Assembly (NCBI RefSeq): GCF_000378245.1
Contig: NZ_KB899507.1
Location: forward strand, 62,001 to 126,000
Direction: 5' to 3'
Source: Aromatoleum toluclasticum ATCC 700605
GTDB taxonomy: Bacteria > Pseudomonadota > Gammaproteobacteria > Burkholderiales > Rhodocyclaceae
DNA: 64,000 bases
Both the position numbers and the translations under genes were made by a program. This document shows positions 52,137 to 61,181 of the stretch, piece after piece (position 1 is the first letter of the stretch; every line of letters starts with the position of its first letter). The notes below the pieces were generated by a model. It had not been told where the DNA came from and ran no database searches. It worked only from the letters and a program-made list of their open reading frames with translations.

Positions 52137-53300
52137 TCAGCGCCGCAGCACGGCGATGCTGCCGTCGCCGAAATCGCCCCAGCCGGTCACGACGCCGATC
52201 TCGGCGTCCGCAACCTGCCGCGCGCCCGCCTCGCCGCGCAGTTGGCGGACCGCTTCGACGACGTGCGCGATGCCCAGCACGTGCGCCTGCGAGAGCAGCC
52301 CGCCGTGCGTATTCACTGGCAGGCGGCCGCCCAGCTCGATGCCGCCGTTCTCGACGAAGGCACCGCCTTCGCCGCGTTTGCAGAAGCCGGCTTCTTCGAG
52401 CTGCTGAATGACCTCGAAGGTGAAGCAGTCGTAGATCTGTGCGAAATCGGCGTCGGCCGGGGTCACGCCGGCTATCCGGAAGGCCTCCGGTGCGGCGTTG
52501 GTGAGACCGGTGCGATGGAAGTCCGCGCGGTTGGTGATCTCGTCGGCGGGATAGGGCTGCCCCGCCGCCGCGCCCATGATGTAGACGGGCTTCTGGCGCA
52601 GGTCGCGCGCGCGCTCGACGGTGGTGACGATGAAGGCCGCTGCGCCGTCGGTCTCGACGCAGCAGTCGAGCAGGCGGTAGGGCGAGGCGATCATCGGCGA
52701 GGCGAGATAGTCATCCATCGTCAGCGGCTTGCCGTGCATCAGGGCGGCCGGATTGAGCTGCGCGTGCTTGCGCATCGCCAGCGCGACCGCGCCGAACTGC
52801 TCCGCGGTGGTGCCGTATTCGTGCATGTGGCGGCGGGCCATCAGCGCGTACCACTGCGGCGGCGCGGTGAGGCCGAAGGGCATGTAGAAGTCGCGCGCGA
52901 TCTCGCCACCCGGAATCGAATTGACGTCGGTGGCCGCCGTCTCGCGCACCCGAGCGCCGGAGTAGCCGTTCCAGCCGCCCGGGACCATCACGTAATCCGC
53001 CGCGCCGCTCGTGACCGCCATCGCCGCCATGCGCAAGGAGCCGACCGGCGCCGCGCCCCCCATGTGCAGGGTGGCGGCGAAGCGCAGGTTCTCGCAGCCC
53101 AGGCTCGCGGCGAAGGCTTCGGCCTTGCCGACGTTCGGAAAGGGCAGGATTCCGTCGATCTGCGCCGCCTTGAGGCCGGCATCCTCCAGCGCGGCCACCG
53201 CCGCCTTGAGCTGGATGCCCATCTCGCTGAGCCCCGAACCGGGCTTGCGACAGAAGGGAGTTTCGCCAACGCCGACGATGCAGGCCTTGTCCTTGAACAT
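52137..53300 (-). CDS. Thiolase-fold protein lacking catalytic cysteines, Ltp2-like retro-aldolase candidate
   Basis: 387 residues of the SCP-x/lipid-transfer thiolase family. The loop that should hold the nucleophilic cysteine reads TLHMGGAAPVGS (about 78-89) with no cysteine, and the C-terminal cysteine motif is replaced by VTGWGDFGDG. A tyrosine in AQIYDCFTFEV (about residue 284) matches the YDCFT region of Ltp2-type aldolases, and NTHGGLLSQAH stands at the GHPxGxSG position. It therefore should not act as a thiolase; cleavage of a beta-hydroxyacyl-CoA by retro-aldol chemistry is the best hypothesis. Paired with the adjacent DUF35 protein. Confidence 0.85.
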   Translation of the reverse strand: MFKDKACIVGVGETPFCRKPGSGLSEMGIQLKAAVAALEDAGLKAAQIDGILPFPNVGKAEAFAASLGCENLRFAATLHMGGAAPVGSLRMAAMAVTSGAADYVMVPGGWNGYSGARVRETAATDVNSIPGGEIARDFYMPFGLTAPPQWYALMARRHMHEYGTTAEQFGAVALAMRKHAQLNPAALMHGKPLTMDDYLASPMIASPYRLLDCCVETDGAAAFIVTTVERARDLRQKPVYIMGAAAGQPYPADEITNRADFHRTGLTNAAPEAFRIAGVTPADADFAQIYDCFTFEVIQQLEEAGFCKRGEGGAFVENGGIELGGRLPVNTHGGLLSQAHVLGIAHVVEAVRQLRGEAGARQVADAEIGVVTGWGDFGDGSIAVLRR

Positions 53301-53312
53301 TCGCCAGCTCTC

Positions 53313-54233
53313 CTACTTGTCCGCGGGCGCGTGCTGCGCCTCGTAGTCCGCGATCAGGCCGCGCCGTGCTTCGGCCTCGCGCTGCCGGAGGTCCCAGAAG
53401 CGCGCCTTGCGCTTGGCGAGGAAGGCGGCCCCGCCCTCCTTGCCTTCGGGCATGTCGAACCAGTCCGGATACATGGCTGCCGAGGTCACGCAGGACTCCT
53501 TGTAGCCGTCCATCTCCTGGTCGAAGGAGGCCTTGAGCACTTCGAGGCAACCCGGGCTCACGGCGAGCAGCTCCTCGCACCAGCGATCGACCTCGCCCTC
53601 CAGATCATCGAGCGGCACCACCGTATTGACGAGGCCCATCTGCAGGGCTTCAGGCGCCTTGTACTTGCGGCACAGCATCCACATCTCGCGCGCCTTCTTG
53701 GCGCCGACGACCTTGGTCAGGTAGGGCACGAAGAAGCCATCCGCCGGGGACGAGACGCGCGGGCCGGCCTGACCGAAGATGGCGTTGTCGGCGGCGATCG
53801 TGAAATCGCAGCAATACGCCATGTGGTTGTGGCCGGCGATGCAGTAGCCCTGCACCTGGGCGATGATCGGCTTGCGTGACAGTCGCATCAGGCGGTTGTG
53901 CGGGTAGCGGTTGTAGAAGGCTTCGCGCAGCCCCCAGCGCTCCCACTCCACGTCGCCGCCGGCGCCGAAATGCTTGCCCTTGCCGGCGATCACGATCACG
54001 CCGATGGCCGGGTCGTGGTTCGCGTCGTAAAAAGCCCGGAACATCTCGTCGACGGTCGCGAGCGTCAGCGTGTTCATCTTGTCGGGCTTGTTGAGCGTGA
54101 TGCGGGCAATCCCGCCGCCCAGCTCGGTATGCATCTTCTTCTCGTAGAGGATCTCGGCGAAGTCGTTGAGCCCCTCGCCCTCCACGACACGCCAGCCGCT
54201 CCAGGGGGCGGTCGGCACGTTTTCATTCTTCAT
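53313..54233 (-). CDS. BadI/MenB-like crotonase, candidate ring-opening hydrolase
   Basis: 306 residues from the ATG at 54233 (GGAGAC upstream; a TTG one codon earlier is less likely). Residues about 30-260 resemble BadI (2-ketocyclohexanecarboxyl-CoA hydrolase) and MenB: RPD/KPDKMNTLTL, KPIIAQVQGYCIAGHNHMAYC, DNAIFGQAGPRVSSPADGFF, KKAREMWMLCRKY and MGLVNTVVPLDDL. The aspartate in SPADG lies near the MenB/BadI active-site aspartate. BadI opens a beta-keto alicyclic ring by reverse Dieckmann hydrolysis. An N-terminal extension (about 35 residues) and a C-terminal charged tail (about 30) are unusual. Function as ring hydrolase is inference. Confidence 0.8.
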   Translation of the reverse strand: MKNENVPTAPWSGWRVVEGEGLNDFAEILYEKKMHTELGGGIARITLNKPDKMNTLTLATVDEMFRAFYDANHDPAIGVIVIAGKGKHFGAGGDVEWERWGLREAFYNRYPHNRLMRLSRKPIIAQVQGYCIAGHNHMAYCCDFTIAADNAIFGQAGPRVSSPADGFFVPYLTKVVGAKKAREMWMLCRKYKAPEALQMGLVNTVVPLDDLEGEVDRWCEELLAVSPGCLEVLKASFDQEMDGYKESCVTSAAMYPDWFDMPEGKEGGAAFLAKRKARFWDLRQREAEARRGLIADYEAQHAPADK

Positions 54234-54261
54234 CAAGTCGTCTCCAGGTGCGGTGGCGTGC

Positions 54262-55470
54262 TCAGGGAATCGCGCGCCGGGTCTTCAGCGCCTCGATTTC
54301 GTCCCACTCGTAGCCGAGCAGGTCCATGAGCAGCAGTTCGGTGTCCTGCCCGAGTTGCGGGCCGAGGCAGTGGATCTCGCCGGGCGTCTTCGACAGCGTC
54401 ACCGGCAGGCCACGCACGTCGACCTCGCGCTGAACCTCCTCGCAGTACGCCTTCATGAAGTAGCCGTTGCGCCAGGCCTGCTCGTCGCGCACCACGTCGG
54501 CGAGGTTGTTGACCGGGGCGGCGACGACCCCCTCGGCAACGAAGGCCCTCATCAGCGCCTGATGGTCGTGCCTCAGCGTCAGCGCCTCGATCGCCGCGAT
54601 CAGCGCTTCGTTGTGCAGGGCCCGAAGGGCGCTCGTGGCGAAGCGCGGGTCGGCGTGCAGGGAAGGCGCGTCCAGCGCACGGCACAGCGCGGCAAAATTC
54701 GCGTCCTCGTTCGGTTCGCAGACGTAGACCCACTTCCCGCTGGTCGGATACAGGTTCCACAACGGGTTCTCGACCGCTTTGCGGGAATGCTGCAGGGCCG
54801 CGTCCTGATTGCCAGCGAGAAAGGATTGCAGGTACGGCGCCGCGAGAAAGAGCTGCGCGCCGTAAAGCGATGCATCGAGGTACTGGCCGCGCCCGGTGCG
54901 GCGGCGCTGGTAGAGCGCCAGCGCGATACCCAGCGCGGACATGATCCCGCCGTAGGCGTCGCCCGAGCCCATTCCCAGGTACACCGGCGGCTCGCCGGGC
55001 TCGCCGAGGCGGGCCATCGCGCCCGTGAGCGCCTGCACGGTCATGTCGAAGGACGGCTTCGACACTCCGCCGAAGCGCCCGTAACCCGTGTTGGTGGCAT
55101 AGACCAAGGCCGGGTTGATCGCGGACAGCTTCTCGTACGACAACCCCCAGCTCTCCAGCATTTCCGGAGCGAGGTTCGACAGGAACACGTCGGACTTCTC
55201 GACGAGCCGGTACAGGATCTCGCGCCCGCCCTCCGTCTTGAGGTCGATCGCCATGCTCTTCTTGTTGCGGTTGATGACCTGGAAGTACTGGTTCCAGTCG
55301 CCCACGGGCAAGGACTTGATCGAGCGCACTCCCCGCCCCTGGTCGCCGCCCTGCGGCCGTTCGACCTTGATGACCTCCGCGCCGAAATCGGCCAGGTACT
55401 GGGCCGACACCGGCCCCTGGAACCACACGGTGAGGTCGATGACCCGGATTCCTTCCAATGCTTTCGCCAC
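54262..55470 (-). CDS. Class III CoA-transferase
   Basis: 402 residues. N-terminal GIRVIDLTVWFQGPVSAQYL and FGAEVIKVERPQGGDQGRG are family motifs, and the catalytic Asp171 is kept in GSGDAYGGIMSALG. Its start lies 29 bases after the stop of another, aspartate-less family member, with which it could form a heteromer. The substrate acid is unknown; its place before the ring-hydrolase-like crotonase suggests a pathway intermediate. Confidence 0.88.
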   Translation of the reverse strand: MAKALEGIRVIDLTVWFQGPVSAQYLADFGAEVIKVERPQGGDQGRGVRSIKSLPVGDWNQYFQVINRNKKSMAIDLKTEGGREILYRLVEKSDVFLSNLAPEMLESWGLSYEKLSAINPALVYATNTGYGRFGGVSKPSFDMTVQALTGAMARLGEPGEPPVYLGMGSGDAYGGIMSALGIALALYQRRRTGRGQYLDASLYGAQLFLAAPYLQSFLAGNQDAALQHSRKAVENPLWNLYPTSGKWVYVCEPNEDANFAALCRALDAPSLHADPRFATSALRALHNEALIAAIEALTLRHDHQALMRAFVAEGVVAAPVNNLADVVRDEQAWRNGYFMKAYCEEVQREVDVRGLPVTLSKTPGEIHCLGPQLGQDTELLLMDLLGYEWDEIEALKTRRAIP

Positions 55471-55499
55471 GAGCGTTCTCCGTTCCCGTTTGCTATACG

Positions 55500-56681
55500 T
55501 CAGACGAGCACGCGATCCGCGCGCAATTGTTGGATGGCCTCTTGCGGGTAGCCGAGCAGGTCGGCGAGCACCTGGGGCCCGTGCTGGCCGACGCAGGGCG
55601 CAAGGCGGTCGAGGCGCGCCGGGCTGTCACTCATGAAAATCGGGAAGCCGAGGCTCTTCACCGGCCCGAAACTGGGGTGGTCGAGTTCGAGGATGTAGCG
55701 GTTGGCGAGCACCTGCGGATCGTTCGCCGGGTAATCGAAGCGCTCGATGACGTCCGCCGACATCTGCTTCTCCTGGAACACCTGACGCCAGTGGCCGCCG
55801 GGTTGCTTGCCGAAGGCGGCTTCGAGTTCGCGGATCAATTCGAGGCGGTTCGTCTCGGTGCGCTTGTCGTGCGTGTCGAAGCGCGGATCGTCGGCCGCGA
55901 TACTGACCGCCACCGAGAACGCCGGCCACCAGCGGTCGGTGTCTGGCATCGTGAGCGTCACCCAGCGACCGTCGGCGCTCGGATAGAGCGAGCCGGACAT
56001 GGGGTTGGAGACGTCCATGCGGGAGATCGGGTTAAGGAAGCGATCCCCTTCGCCGATCGCCAGGAAGGCCTGGATATCGAGCGCACCTGCGTACATGTTG
56101 GCGCCGAACAGCGACACATCCACCTCCTGGCCCTCGCCCGAGTCCTGCCGGTGCAGCAGCGCAGTGACAACGCCGAACGCCAGCATCACCGTCGCGTGCA
56201 TCGCGCCGGCGCCGGTGTAAATCGGCGGCTGGCCGGGCTGCGGCAGGATAGGCATCATCCCCGTGCGCGCCGCCGCGAGCTCGTCGATCGGCGGCAATTC
56301 GGCATCCGGCCCCTGCGGACCGAACCCGGAGATGCGCCCGAAGACGATGTCGGTGCGCAGCGCGGACGCTCCCGCGTAATCGATCCCAAGTGCTGCCAGT
56401 TCGTCCCGCTGCCAGTCCGTGACGATGACGTCCGCCTTGGCGACGAGCTGATGCAAGAGCGCCGCCCCCCGCGCGGAGGCCGGATCGATGGCAAGGCTCT
56501 CCTTGTTGCGATGGATGAGGTCAACCTCGTGGTTCCAGCGCCCGTCCGAAGAGGTACGTACGGGCGGCAGGTCGAGGCGGATCACACGCGCCCCGAAGTC
56601 GGCGAGGAAGGCGGCAGACAGCGAGGTGCAGAACTGCCGGGTCAGGTCGAGAACGACGACATCGTCGAGGGCGCGGCTCAT
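55500..56681 (-). CDS. Class III CoA-transferase-fold protein without the catalytic aspartate
   Basis: 393 residues with the CaiB/BaiF fold (LADFGARVIRLDLPP, GEGQEVDVSLFGANMY). At the position of the nucleophilic aspartate, where the neighbouring paralogue has GSGDAYG, this protein has GAGAMHA (157-163), so Ala160 replaces the aspartate. It also lacks the GHDINY racemase motif. It may be a non-catalytic or structural partner of the adjacent transferase, or use a different mechanism. The ATG overlaps the stop of the 79-residue gene upstream as ATGA. Confidence 0.85.
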   Translation of the reverse strand: MSRALDDVVVLDLTRQFCTSLSAAFLADFGARVIRLDLPPVRTSSDGRWNHEVDLIHRNKESLAIDPASARGAALLHQLVAKADVIVTDWQRDELAALGIDYAGASALRTDIVFGRISGFGPQGPDAELPPIDELAAARTGMMPILPQPGQPPIYTGAGAMHATVMLAFGVVTALLHRQDSGEGQEVDVSLFGANMYAGALDIQAFLAIGEGDRFLNPISRMDVSNPMSGSLYPSADGRWVTLTMPDTDRWWPAFSVAVSIAADDPRFDTHDKRTETNRLELIRELEAAFGKQPGGHWRQVFQEKQMSADVIERFDYPANDPQVLANRYILELDHPSFGPVKSLGFPIFMSDSPARLDRLAPCVGQHGPQVLADLLGYPQEAIQQLRADRVLV

Positions 56682-56917
56682 CGGGAGTCCTTGTGACGAG
56701 TTCGGATGTGCGGGGCGAACTTCACCCCATGTCGAATCGAGTTTATCGACCCGGCTTTCCTCGTCGGGGACGCCAGCGAGTCATTTCCGGCCGATGGCGG
56801 ATCAAATGCGGCCGGGGCCGAAAACGCCTCGCGGGGCGGGGTCTGCGGCAATGCAAAGAGGGCCCGCAGGCCCTCTTCGAACGCCGACTCCGGCATGACG
56901 GTAGCCGCCTTGCTCAT
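56678..56917 (-). CDS. 79-residue protein of unknown function, coupled at both ends
   Basis: The frame begins at an ATG that overlaps the MFS gene stop (ATGA at 56914-56917) and ends in a TGA overlapping the next CoA-transferase-fold gene start (56678-56681). Such overlaps on both sides indicate translational coupling and support a real gene. The product begins MSKAATVMPESAFEEGLRAL, continues with a Pro/Ala-rich middle and ends in a basic, His/Arg-rich tail. No domain or membrane segment is recognised. If it is not a protein, the region is a leader for the following gene. Confidence 0.5.
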   Translation of the reverse strand: MSKAATVMPESAFEEGLRALFALPQTPPREAFSAPAAFDPPSAGNDSLASPTRKAGSINSIRHGVKFAPHIRTRHKDSR

Positions 56918-58242
56918 GGGGTCGAACCCGACACCGCGAGACCGCTCCGTGGGTGCCCTGTCAGCAGGCCGCCCACCCGACGGATCGCCAACATCGCTAC
57001 AAGCGTCGTCGCGCACACGAACAGCAGCGCATAGCGGAGGGACTCCGCGCCGAACCGCGGCTGCAGCCCGTCACTGAACGCGCCGATCAGGAGGGGCCCC
57101 ACGCCGACCCCGAGCAAGGTCGTCAGGATCGTCAGGAAGGCGAGCGCGACCGCGCGCTGACCGGGCGCGACCAGGTGGGTGATGAAGCTGTACGAGGGCG
57201 CGACCCACCACACGGAAAAGAAACCGTTCAGCCCGCACCACAGCATCGCGGTCGGCACGGCGACCGAACCGGCCCGCAGCAGTGTCGCGTGCGGCCATAG
57301 CAGATAGGCGGCCAGCGAAACGACCGCAATGCTGTGCCCGATCAGCGGAATTCTGAGGTGCCAGCGCGGGCTGCGATGCGTCAGGCGGTCGGTCAGCCAC
57401 CCGCTGAAGAGCATGCCGACGCCGGCCGAGGTGCCGCCGACAAGGCCTGCGAGGAGGCCGGCGTTCTGCAGCGACAGGTCGTGGGAACGCACGAGGAAGG
57501 TCGGATTCCACATGCCGTAGGCGTTGGCGCCAAGCGTCGTCACCGCGCTGGCGAGAACGAGGTAACGATAGGGACGGCATGCCCAGAGCTCGCGCAGCGT
57601 GCCCCCCATTCCCGGGGAGGCCGTTGCGCCCGCATGGCCGCCATCCCAGACGCCGCGCCGCGGCTCGCGCACGGCAAACGCGAGCAGCGCGGCCACCGGC
57701 AGGACCGGCAGCGCCAGCACCATGAAGGCCGTGCGCCATCCCCATGCCCCGACCATCCACGCCCCCACACTGAGGGCGATGATCGCAGCGAAGGTCGGCG
57801 CGGCGGTGAAGCAGCTGATCGCGAACGAACGGCGCTGCGGAGGATAGAGATCCGCGATGATCGACAACGAGGCTGGCGTCGCCGGCGCCTCGGCCACCGC
57901 CACGGCCATGCGCGCAAGAACCAGCAGCCCGAAGCTGCCGGCGAGACCGCACAGCACCGTCGCCACGCACCACATCAGGCCCGACACCGCGAGCAAACGC
58001 ACGCGCGAGACCCGATCGGCGATGCGCCCGGCGGGCAGTCCCAGCAACGCATACACGCCGGCGAACGCGAGGCCGGAAATCAGCCCCATCGCCGTGTCGC
58101 TCGCGCCGAACTCGCGCTTGATCGGCTCGATCATCACCGCCATGATCTGCCGCCCGACGAAGTTGTCGGCATACATCAGCGACAGCAGCAGGAGCAGCGC
58201 GTGACTGCGCCAGCCGGTCGTCGGATTGGGCGTGGCGCTCAC
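56914..58242 (-). CDS. Major facilitator superfamily transporter
   Basis: 442 residues from a GTG with AAGGAGAG upstream. Twelve membrane helices are predicted, with the MFS loop motif GRIADRVSRVRLL between helices 2 and 3 and DRLTHRSPRWHLR between 8 and 9, and a Spinster/ACS-like N-terminus (YADNFVGRQIMAVMIEPIKREFG in part). Probably imports an organic acid or ring-derived substrate of this block. Follows the aldolase gene by 40 bases. Confidence 0.9.
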   Translation of the reverse strand: MSATPNPTTGWRSHALLLLLSLMYADNFVGRQIMAVMIEPIKREFGASDTAMGLISGLAFAGVYALLGLPAGRIADRVSRVRLLAVSGLMWCVATVLCGLAGSFGLLVLARMAVAVAEAPATPASLSIIADLYPPQRRSFAISCFTAAPTFAAIIALSVGAWMVGAWGWRTAFMVLALPVLPVAALLAFAVREPRRGVWDGGHAGATASPGMGGTLRELWACRPYRYLVLASAVTTLGANAYGMWNPTFLVRSHDLSLQNAGLLAGLVGGTSAGVGMLFSGWLTDRLTHRSPRWHLRIPLIGHSIAVVSLAAYLLWPHATLLRAGSVAVPTAMLWCGLNGFFSVWWVAPSYSFITHLVAPGQRAVALAFLTILTTLLGVGVGPLLIGAFSDGLQPRFGAESLRYALLFVCATTLVAMLAIRRVGGLLTGHPRSGLAVSGSTP

Positions 58243-58282
58243 TGGCTGCTCTCCTTCGTCACGGGGGCGCGCCCCCGGCCTC

Positions 58283-59311
58283 TCACGCGGCGGCCCGCGC
58301 CTTCGCCAAGGTCATCGCGGTGTCCTCGATCATGTCTTCCTGCCCGCCGACCATGCCGCGGCGCCCCATCTCGACGAGGATCTCGCGCGCCGGCACGCCG
58401 TACTTCTTCTCCGCGCGCTTCGCGAACAGCAGGAAGGAGCCGTACACCCCCGCGTAGCCCAGCGTGAGCGCGTCCCGGTCGATGCGGATCGGGAAGTCCA
58501 TGATGGGCACGACGAGGTCTTCGGCGACGTCCTGGATGCGGAACACATCGACGCCGGTGTCGATCCCCATGCGCGCGCACACCGCGACGAAGACCTCCAT
58601 CGGCGTGTTGCCCGCGCCAGCGCCGAGGCCCGCCGCCGCCGCATCGATGCGATTGGCCCCCGCCTCGATCGCCGCGATCGAGTTCGCGACACCCATCGCC
58701 AGGTTGTGATGGCCGTGGAAGCCCAACTCTGTCTCGGGCTTCAGCGCCGCGCGCACCGCGCCGATGCGGGCCCGCACGTCGTCCGGCAGCATGTAGCCCG
58801 CCGAATCGGTGATGTAGATGCAGTTCGCGCCGTAGCTTTCCATCAGCTTCGCCTGCGCGACGAGCCCTTCCGGGCTGTTCATGTGCGCCATCATCAGGAA
58901 GCCGACGGTGTCCAGGCCGAGCTTGCGGGCCATCCCGATATGCTGTTCGGAAACGTCCGCCTCCGTGCAGTGGGTCGCGACACGGATCGTCGACACGCCC
59001 AGCTCGTGCGCCATCTTCAGGTGATCGACCGTGCCGATTCCAGGCAGCAGCAGCGCCGACACGCGGGCACGCTTCATCAAGGGCACGACCGCGGCGAGGT
59101 ATTCCTCGTCGCTGTGCGCCGGGAAACCGTAATTCACCGACGAACCGCCGAGGCCGTCGCCATGCGTGACCTCGATCAGCGGCACGCCGGCCTCGTCCAG
59201 GCCGCAGGCGACGGTCTTCATCTGTTCGAGGGTCATCAGGTGACGCTTCGGATGCATCCCGTCACGCAGCGTCATGTCATGGACAGTAATCTTCTTGCCG
59301 TGCAGATCCAT
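58283..59311 (-). CDS. 4-hydroxy-2-oxovalerate aldolase
   Basis: 342 residues from the ATG at 59311 (GAGGAGAAC upstream); an earlier start at 59335 would overlap the preceding gene. The HMGL-like TIM barrel shows [13 protein letters not shown] with the base-holding Asp/Arg near the N-terminus, HGHHNLAMG (metal ligands) and the DmpG-type C-terminal communication domain ([12 protein letters not shown]). It splits 4-hydroxy-2-oxoacids to pyruvate and an aldehyde, which is channelled to the acylating dehydrogenase encoded next to it. Matches TesG/HsaF/MhpE/DmpG in function. Confidence 0.93.
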   Translation of the reverse strand: MDLHGKKITVHDMTLRDGMHPKRHLMTLEQMKTVACGLDEAGVPLIEVTHGDGLGGSSVNYGFPAHSDEEYLAAVVPLMKRARVSALLLPGIGTVDHLKMAHELGVSTIRVATHCTEADVSEQHIGMARKLGLDTVGFLMMAHMNSPEGLVAQAKLMESYGANCIYITDSAGYMLPDDVRARIGAVRAALKPETELGFHGHHNLAMGVANSIAAIEAGANRIDAAAAGLGAGAGNTPMEVFVAVCARMGIDTGVDVFRIQDVAEDLVVPIMDFPIRIDRDALTLGYAGVYGSFLLFAKRAEKKYGVPAREILVEMGRRGMVGGQEDMIEDTAMTLAKARAAA

Positions 59312-59321
59312 GGCGTTCTCC

Positions 59322-60248
59322 TCAGGCTGCGACACGTTGGGAGGCGACCGGCTGCAGCACCAGCTCGCCCTTTAGGATCTCCTCGGCGAACATCTCGGCG
59401 GTGCGCGCCGCGGCGGCGGTCATGATGTCGAGGTTGCCGGCGTACTTCGGCAGGTAGTCGCCGAGCCCTTCGACCTCGAGGAAGACCGACACGCGATTGC
59501 CATCGAAGACCGGCCCGTTCACGAGGCGATAGCCCGGCACGTACTTCTGCACCTCCGCGATCATCGCGTGGATGGATGCGGTGATCGCCGCCTGGTCGGG
59601 TTCGGCCTCGGTGAGGCAATGCACGGTGTCGCGCATCATCAGGGGCGGCTCGGCCGGGTTGATGACGACGATGGCCTTGCCCTTCTTCGCGCCACCGACG
59701 CGTTCGACCGCGGCCGCCGTGGTGCGCGTGAACTCGTCGATGTTCTTGCGCGTACCCGGACCGATCGACCGCGAAGACACCGTCGCGATGATTTCGCCGT
59801 AGGCCACCGGCTGCACCCGCGAAATTGCCGCCACCATCGGGATCGTCGCCTGCCCGCCGCAGGTCACCATGTTCACGTTCATCTCGCGCTTGCCCACATG
59901 CCCCGCCAGATTCACCGGCGGCACGCAGTAGGGGCCGATCGCCGCGGGCGTGAGATCGATCATCAGCACGCCCAGCTCGTTCAACTTGCGGCTGTTCTCG
60001 GCATGCACGTAGGCGCTGGTCGCGTCGAAGGCGATCTGGATGTTGTCCGCCACCACGTGGGGCAGCAGGCCATCGACGCCGTCGGCGGTTGTCTTCAGGC
60101 CCATTTCTCGTGCCCGCACCAGGCCATCCGAATCGGGGTCGATGCCGACCATCCACACCGGCTCCAGCACCGGGCTGCGTTGCAGCTTGTACAGCAGATC
60201 GGTGCCGATGTTGCCCGGCCCGATCAGTGCACATCGGATCTTTTTCAT
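59322..60248 (-). CDS. Acylating acetaldehyde/propanal dehydrogenase
   Basis: 308 residues from the ATG at 60248 with AAGGAC upstream. NAD-binding [10 protein letters not shown] (about 11-20) and the catalytic cysteine in [12 protein letters not shown] (about residue 132) are clear. It converts acetaldehyde or propanal plus CoA to acyl-CoA and forms a channeling complex with the aldolase (as in DmpFG, HsaG-HsaF). Its stop is 10 bases before the aldolase start. The hydratase-dehydrogenase-aldolase order equals that of meta-cleavage tails such as mhpDFE. Confidence 0.93.
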   Translation of the reverse strand: MKKIRCALIGPGNIGTDLLYKLQRSPVLEPVWMVGIDPDSDGLVRAREMGLKTTADGVDGLLPHVVADNIQIAFDATSAYVHAENSRKLNELGVLMIDLTPAAIGPYCVPPVNLAGHVGKREMNVNMVTCGGQATIPMVAAISRVQPVAYGEIIATVSSRSIGPGTRKNIDEFTRTTAAAVERVGGAKKGKAIVVINPAEPPLMMRDTVHCLTEAEPDQAAITASIHAMIAEVQKYVPGYRLVNGPVFDGNRVSVFLEVEGLGDYLPKYAGNLDIMTAAAARTAEMFAEEILKGELVLQPVASQRVAA

Positions 60249-60348
60249 TATCTTGTCCTTATTGGATTCTCTGTTGGGGTGGCGCAGCGCACGCGGCGCG
60301 GAGGAGGAGAGCGATGGGTTTCGCGCCGCGTGACTGCAACCGGAAAAG

Positions 60349-61137
60349 CTATGCAAAAGAGATCGAGCAGCCGCCCAGCCCCTCGATCCGCATCGTGAAA
60401 CGGTCACCTGCGACAACCGGCACCAGCGGCGCGAGCGAACCCGACAGGATCAGCTCGCCCTTGCGGAAGGGGATGCCGAACTCGCCCAGCGTGTTCGCGA
60501 GCCACGCGACGGCCTCCGCAGGGTGGCCCTGCACCGCAGAACCGAAGCCGCTGCCCGCCGCCTCGCCGTTGCGGAACATTTCCATGTGCAGCGCGGCCAG
60601 ATCCAGCCCGCGCGGGTCGACGTGTTCCCGTCCGACGACGAACACGCCACAGGACGCGTTATCGGCGACGGTGTCCTGGATCCGGATCTTCCAGTCGTCG
60701 ATGCGCGAATCGACGATTTCGAAGCACGGTGCGACCCACTCGGTCGCCGCCAGCACGTCGTCCCGCGTCACGCCGGGTCCGCACAGATCGGACTTCAGCA
60801 TGAAGGCGATCTCGCCCTCGGCGCGCGGCTGGATCAATCCTGCTTGCGCGAGGCTCACGGTCGCGCCGTCGTCGAGTTGCATCGCGTCGGTCAGGAAACC
60901 GAAGTCCGGCTGATGCACGTCCAGCATGTCCTGCACGGGCTTGCTCGTGACGCCGATCTTCTTGCCGATCACGCGCTCGCCTTCGGCCTCGCGCCGCGCG
61001 AGTAGCCGCAGCGAGATGCGATACGCATCGGCGACGGACATGCTGTCATGGCGCGAGGTGAGCGGCGTCACGGTGCGCCGACTGCGCAGGGCGGCATGCA
61101 ATTCGTCGCCCAGGGCTTCGATCAGGTGTGCGTCCAT
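60349..61137 (-). CDS. 2-oxopent-4-enoate (2-hydroxypentadienoate) hydratase
   Basis: 262 residues from the ATG at 61137; upstream reading continues in the same frame but only as a shadow of the SDR gene. Fumarylacetoacetase-like fold with [22 protein letters not shown] (Glu-x-Glu metal site) and [17 protein letters not shown]. It adds water to 2-hydroxypenta-2,4-dienoate-type products of ring meta-cleavage, giving the 4-hydroxy-2-oxoacid for the aldolase. The ring-cleaving dioxygenase and hydrolase that would precede it are not in the window. Confidence 0.9.
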   Translation of the reverse strand: MDAHLIEALGDELHAALRSRRTVTPLTSRHDSMSVADAYRISLRLLARREAEGERVIGKKIGVTSKPVQDMLDVHQPDFGFLTDAMQLDDGATVSLAQAGLIQPRAEGEIAFMLKSDLCGPGVTRDDVLAATEWVAPCFEIVDSRIDDWKIRIQDTVADNASCGVFVVGREHVDPRGLDLAALHMEMFRNGEAAGSGFGSAVQGHPAEAVAWLANTLGEFGIPFRKGELILSGSLAPLVPVVAGDRFTMRIEGLGGCSISFA

Positions 61138-61181
61138 GCTTGTCGTTCTTTTTCGTCTCTGTCGGGATGGGGGTGTGGCGT

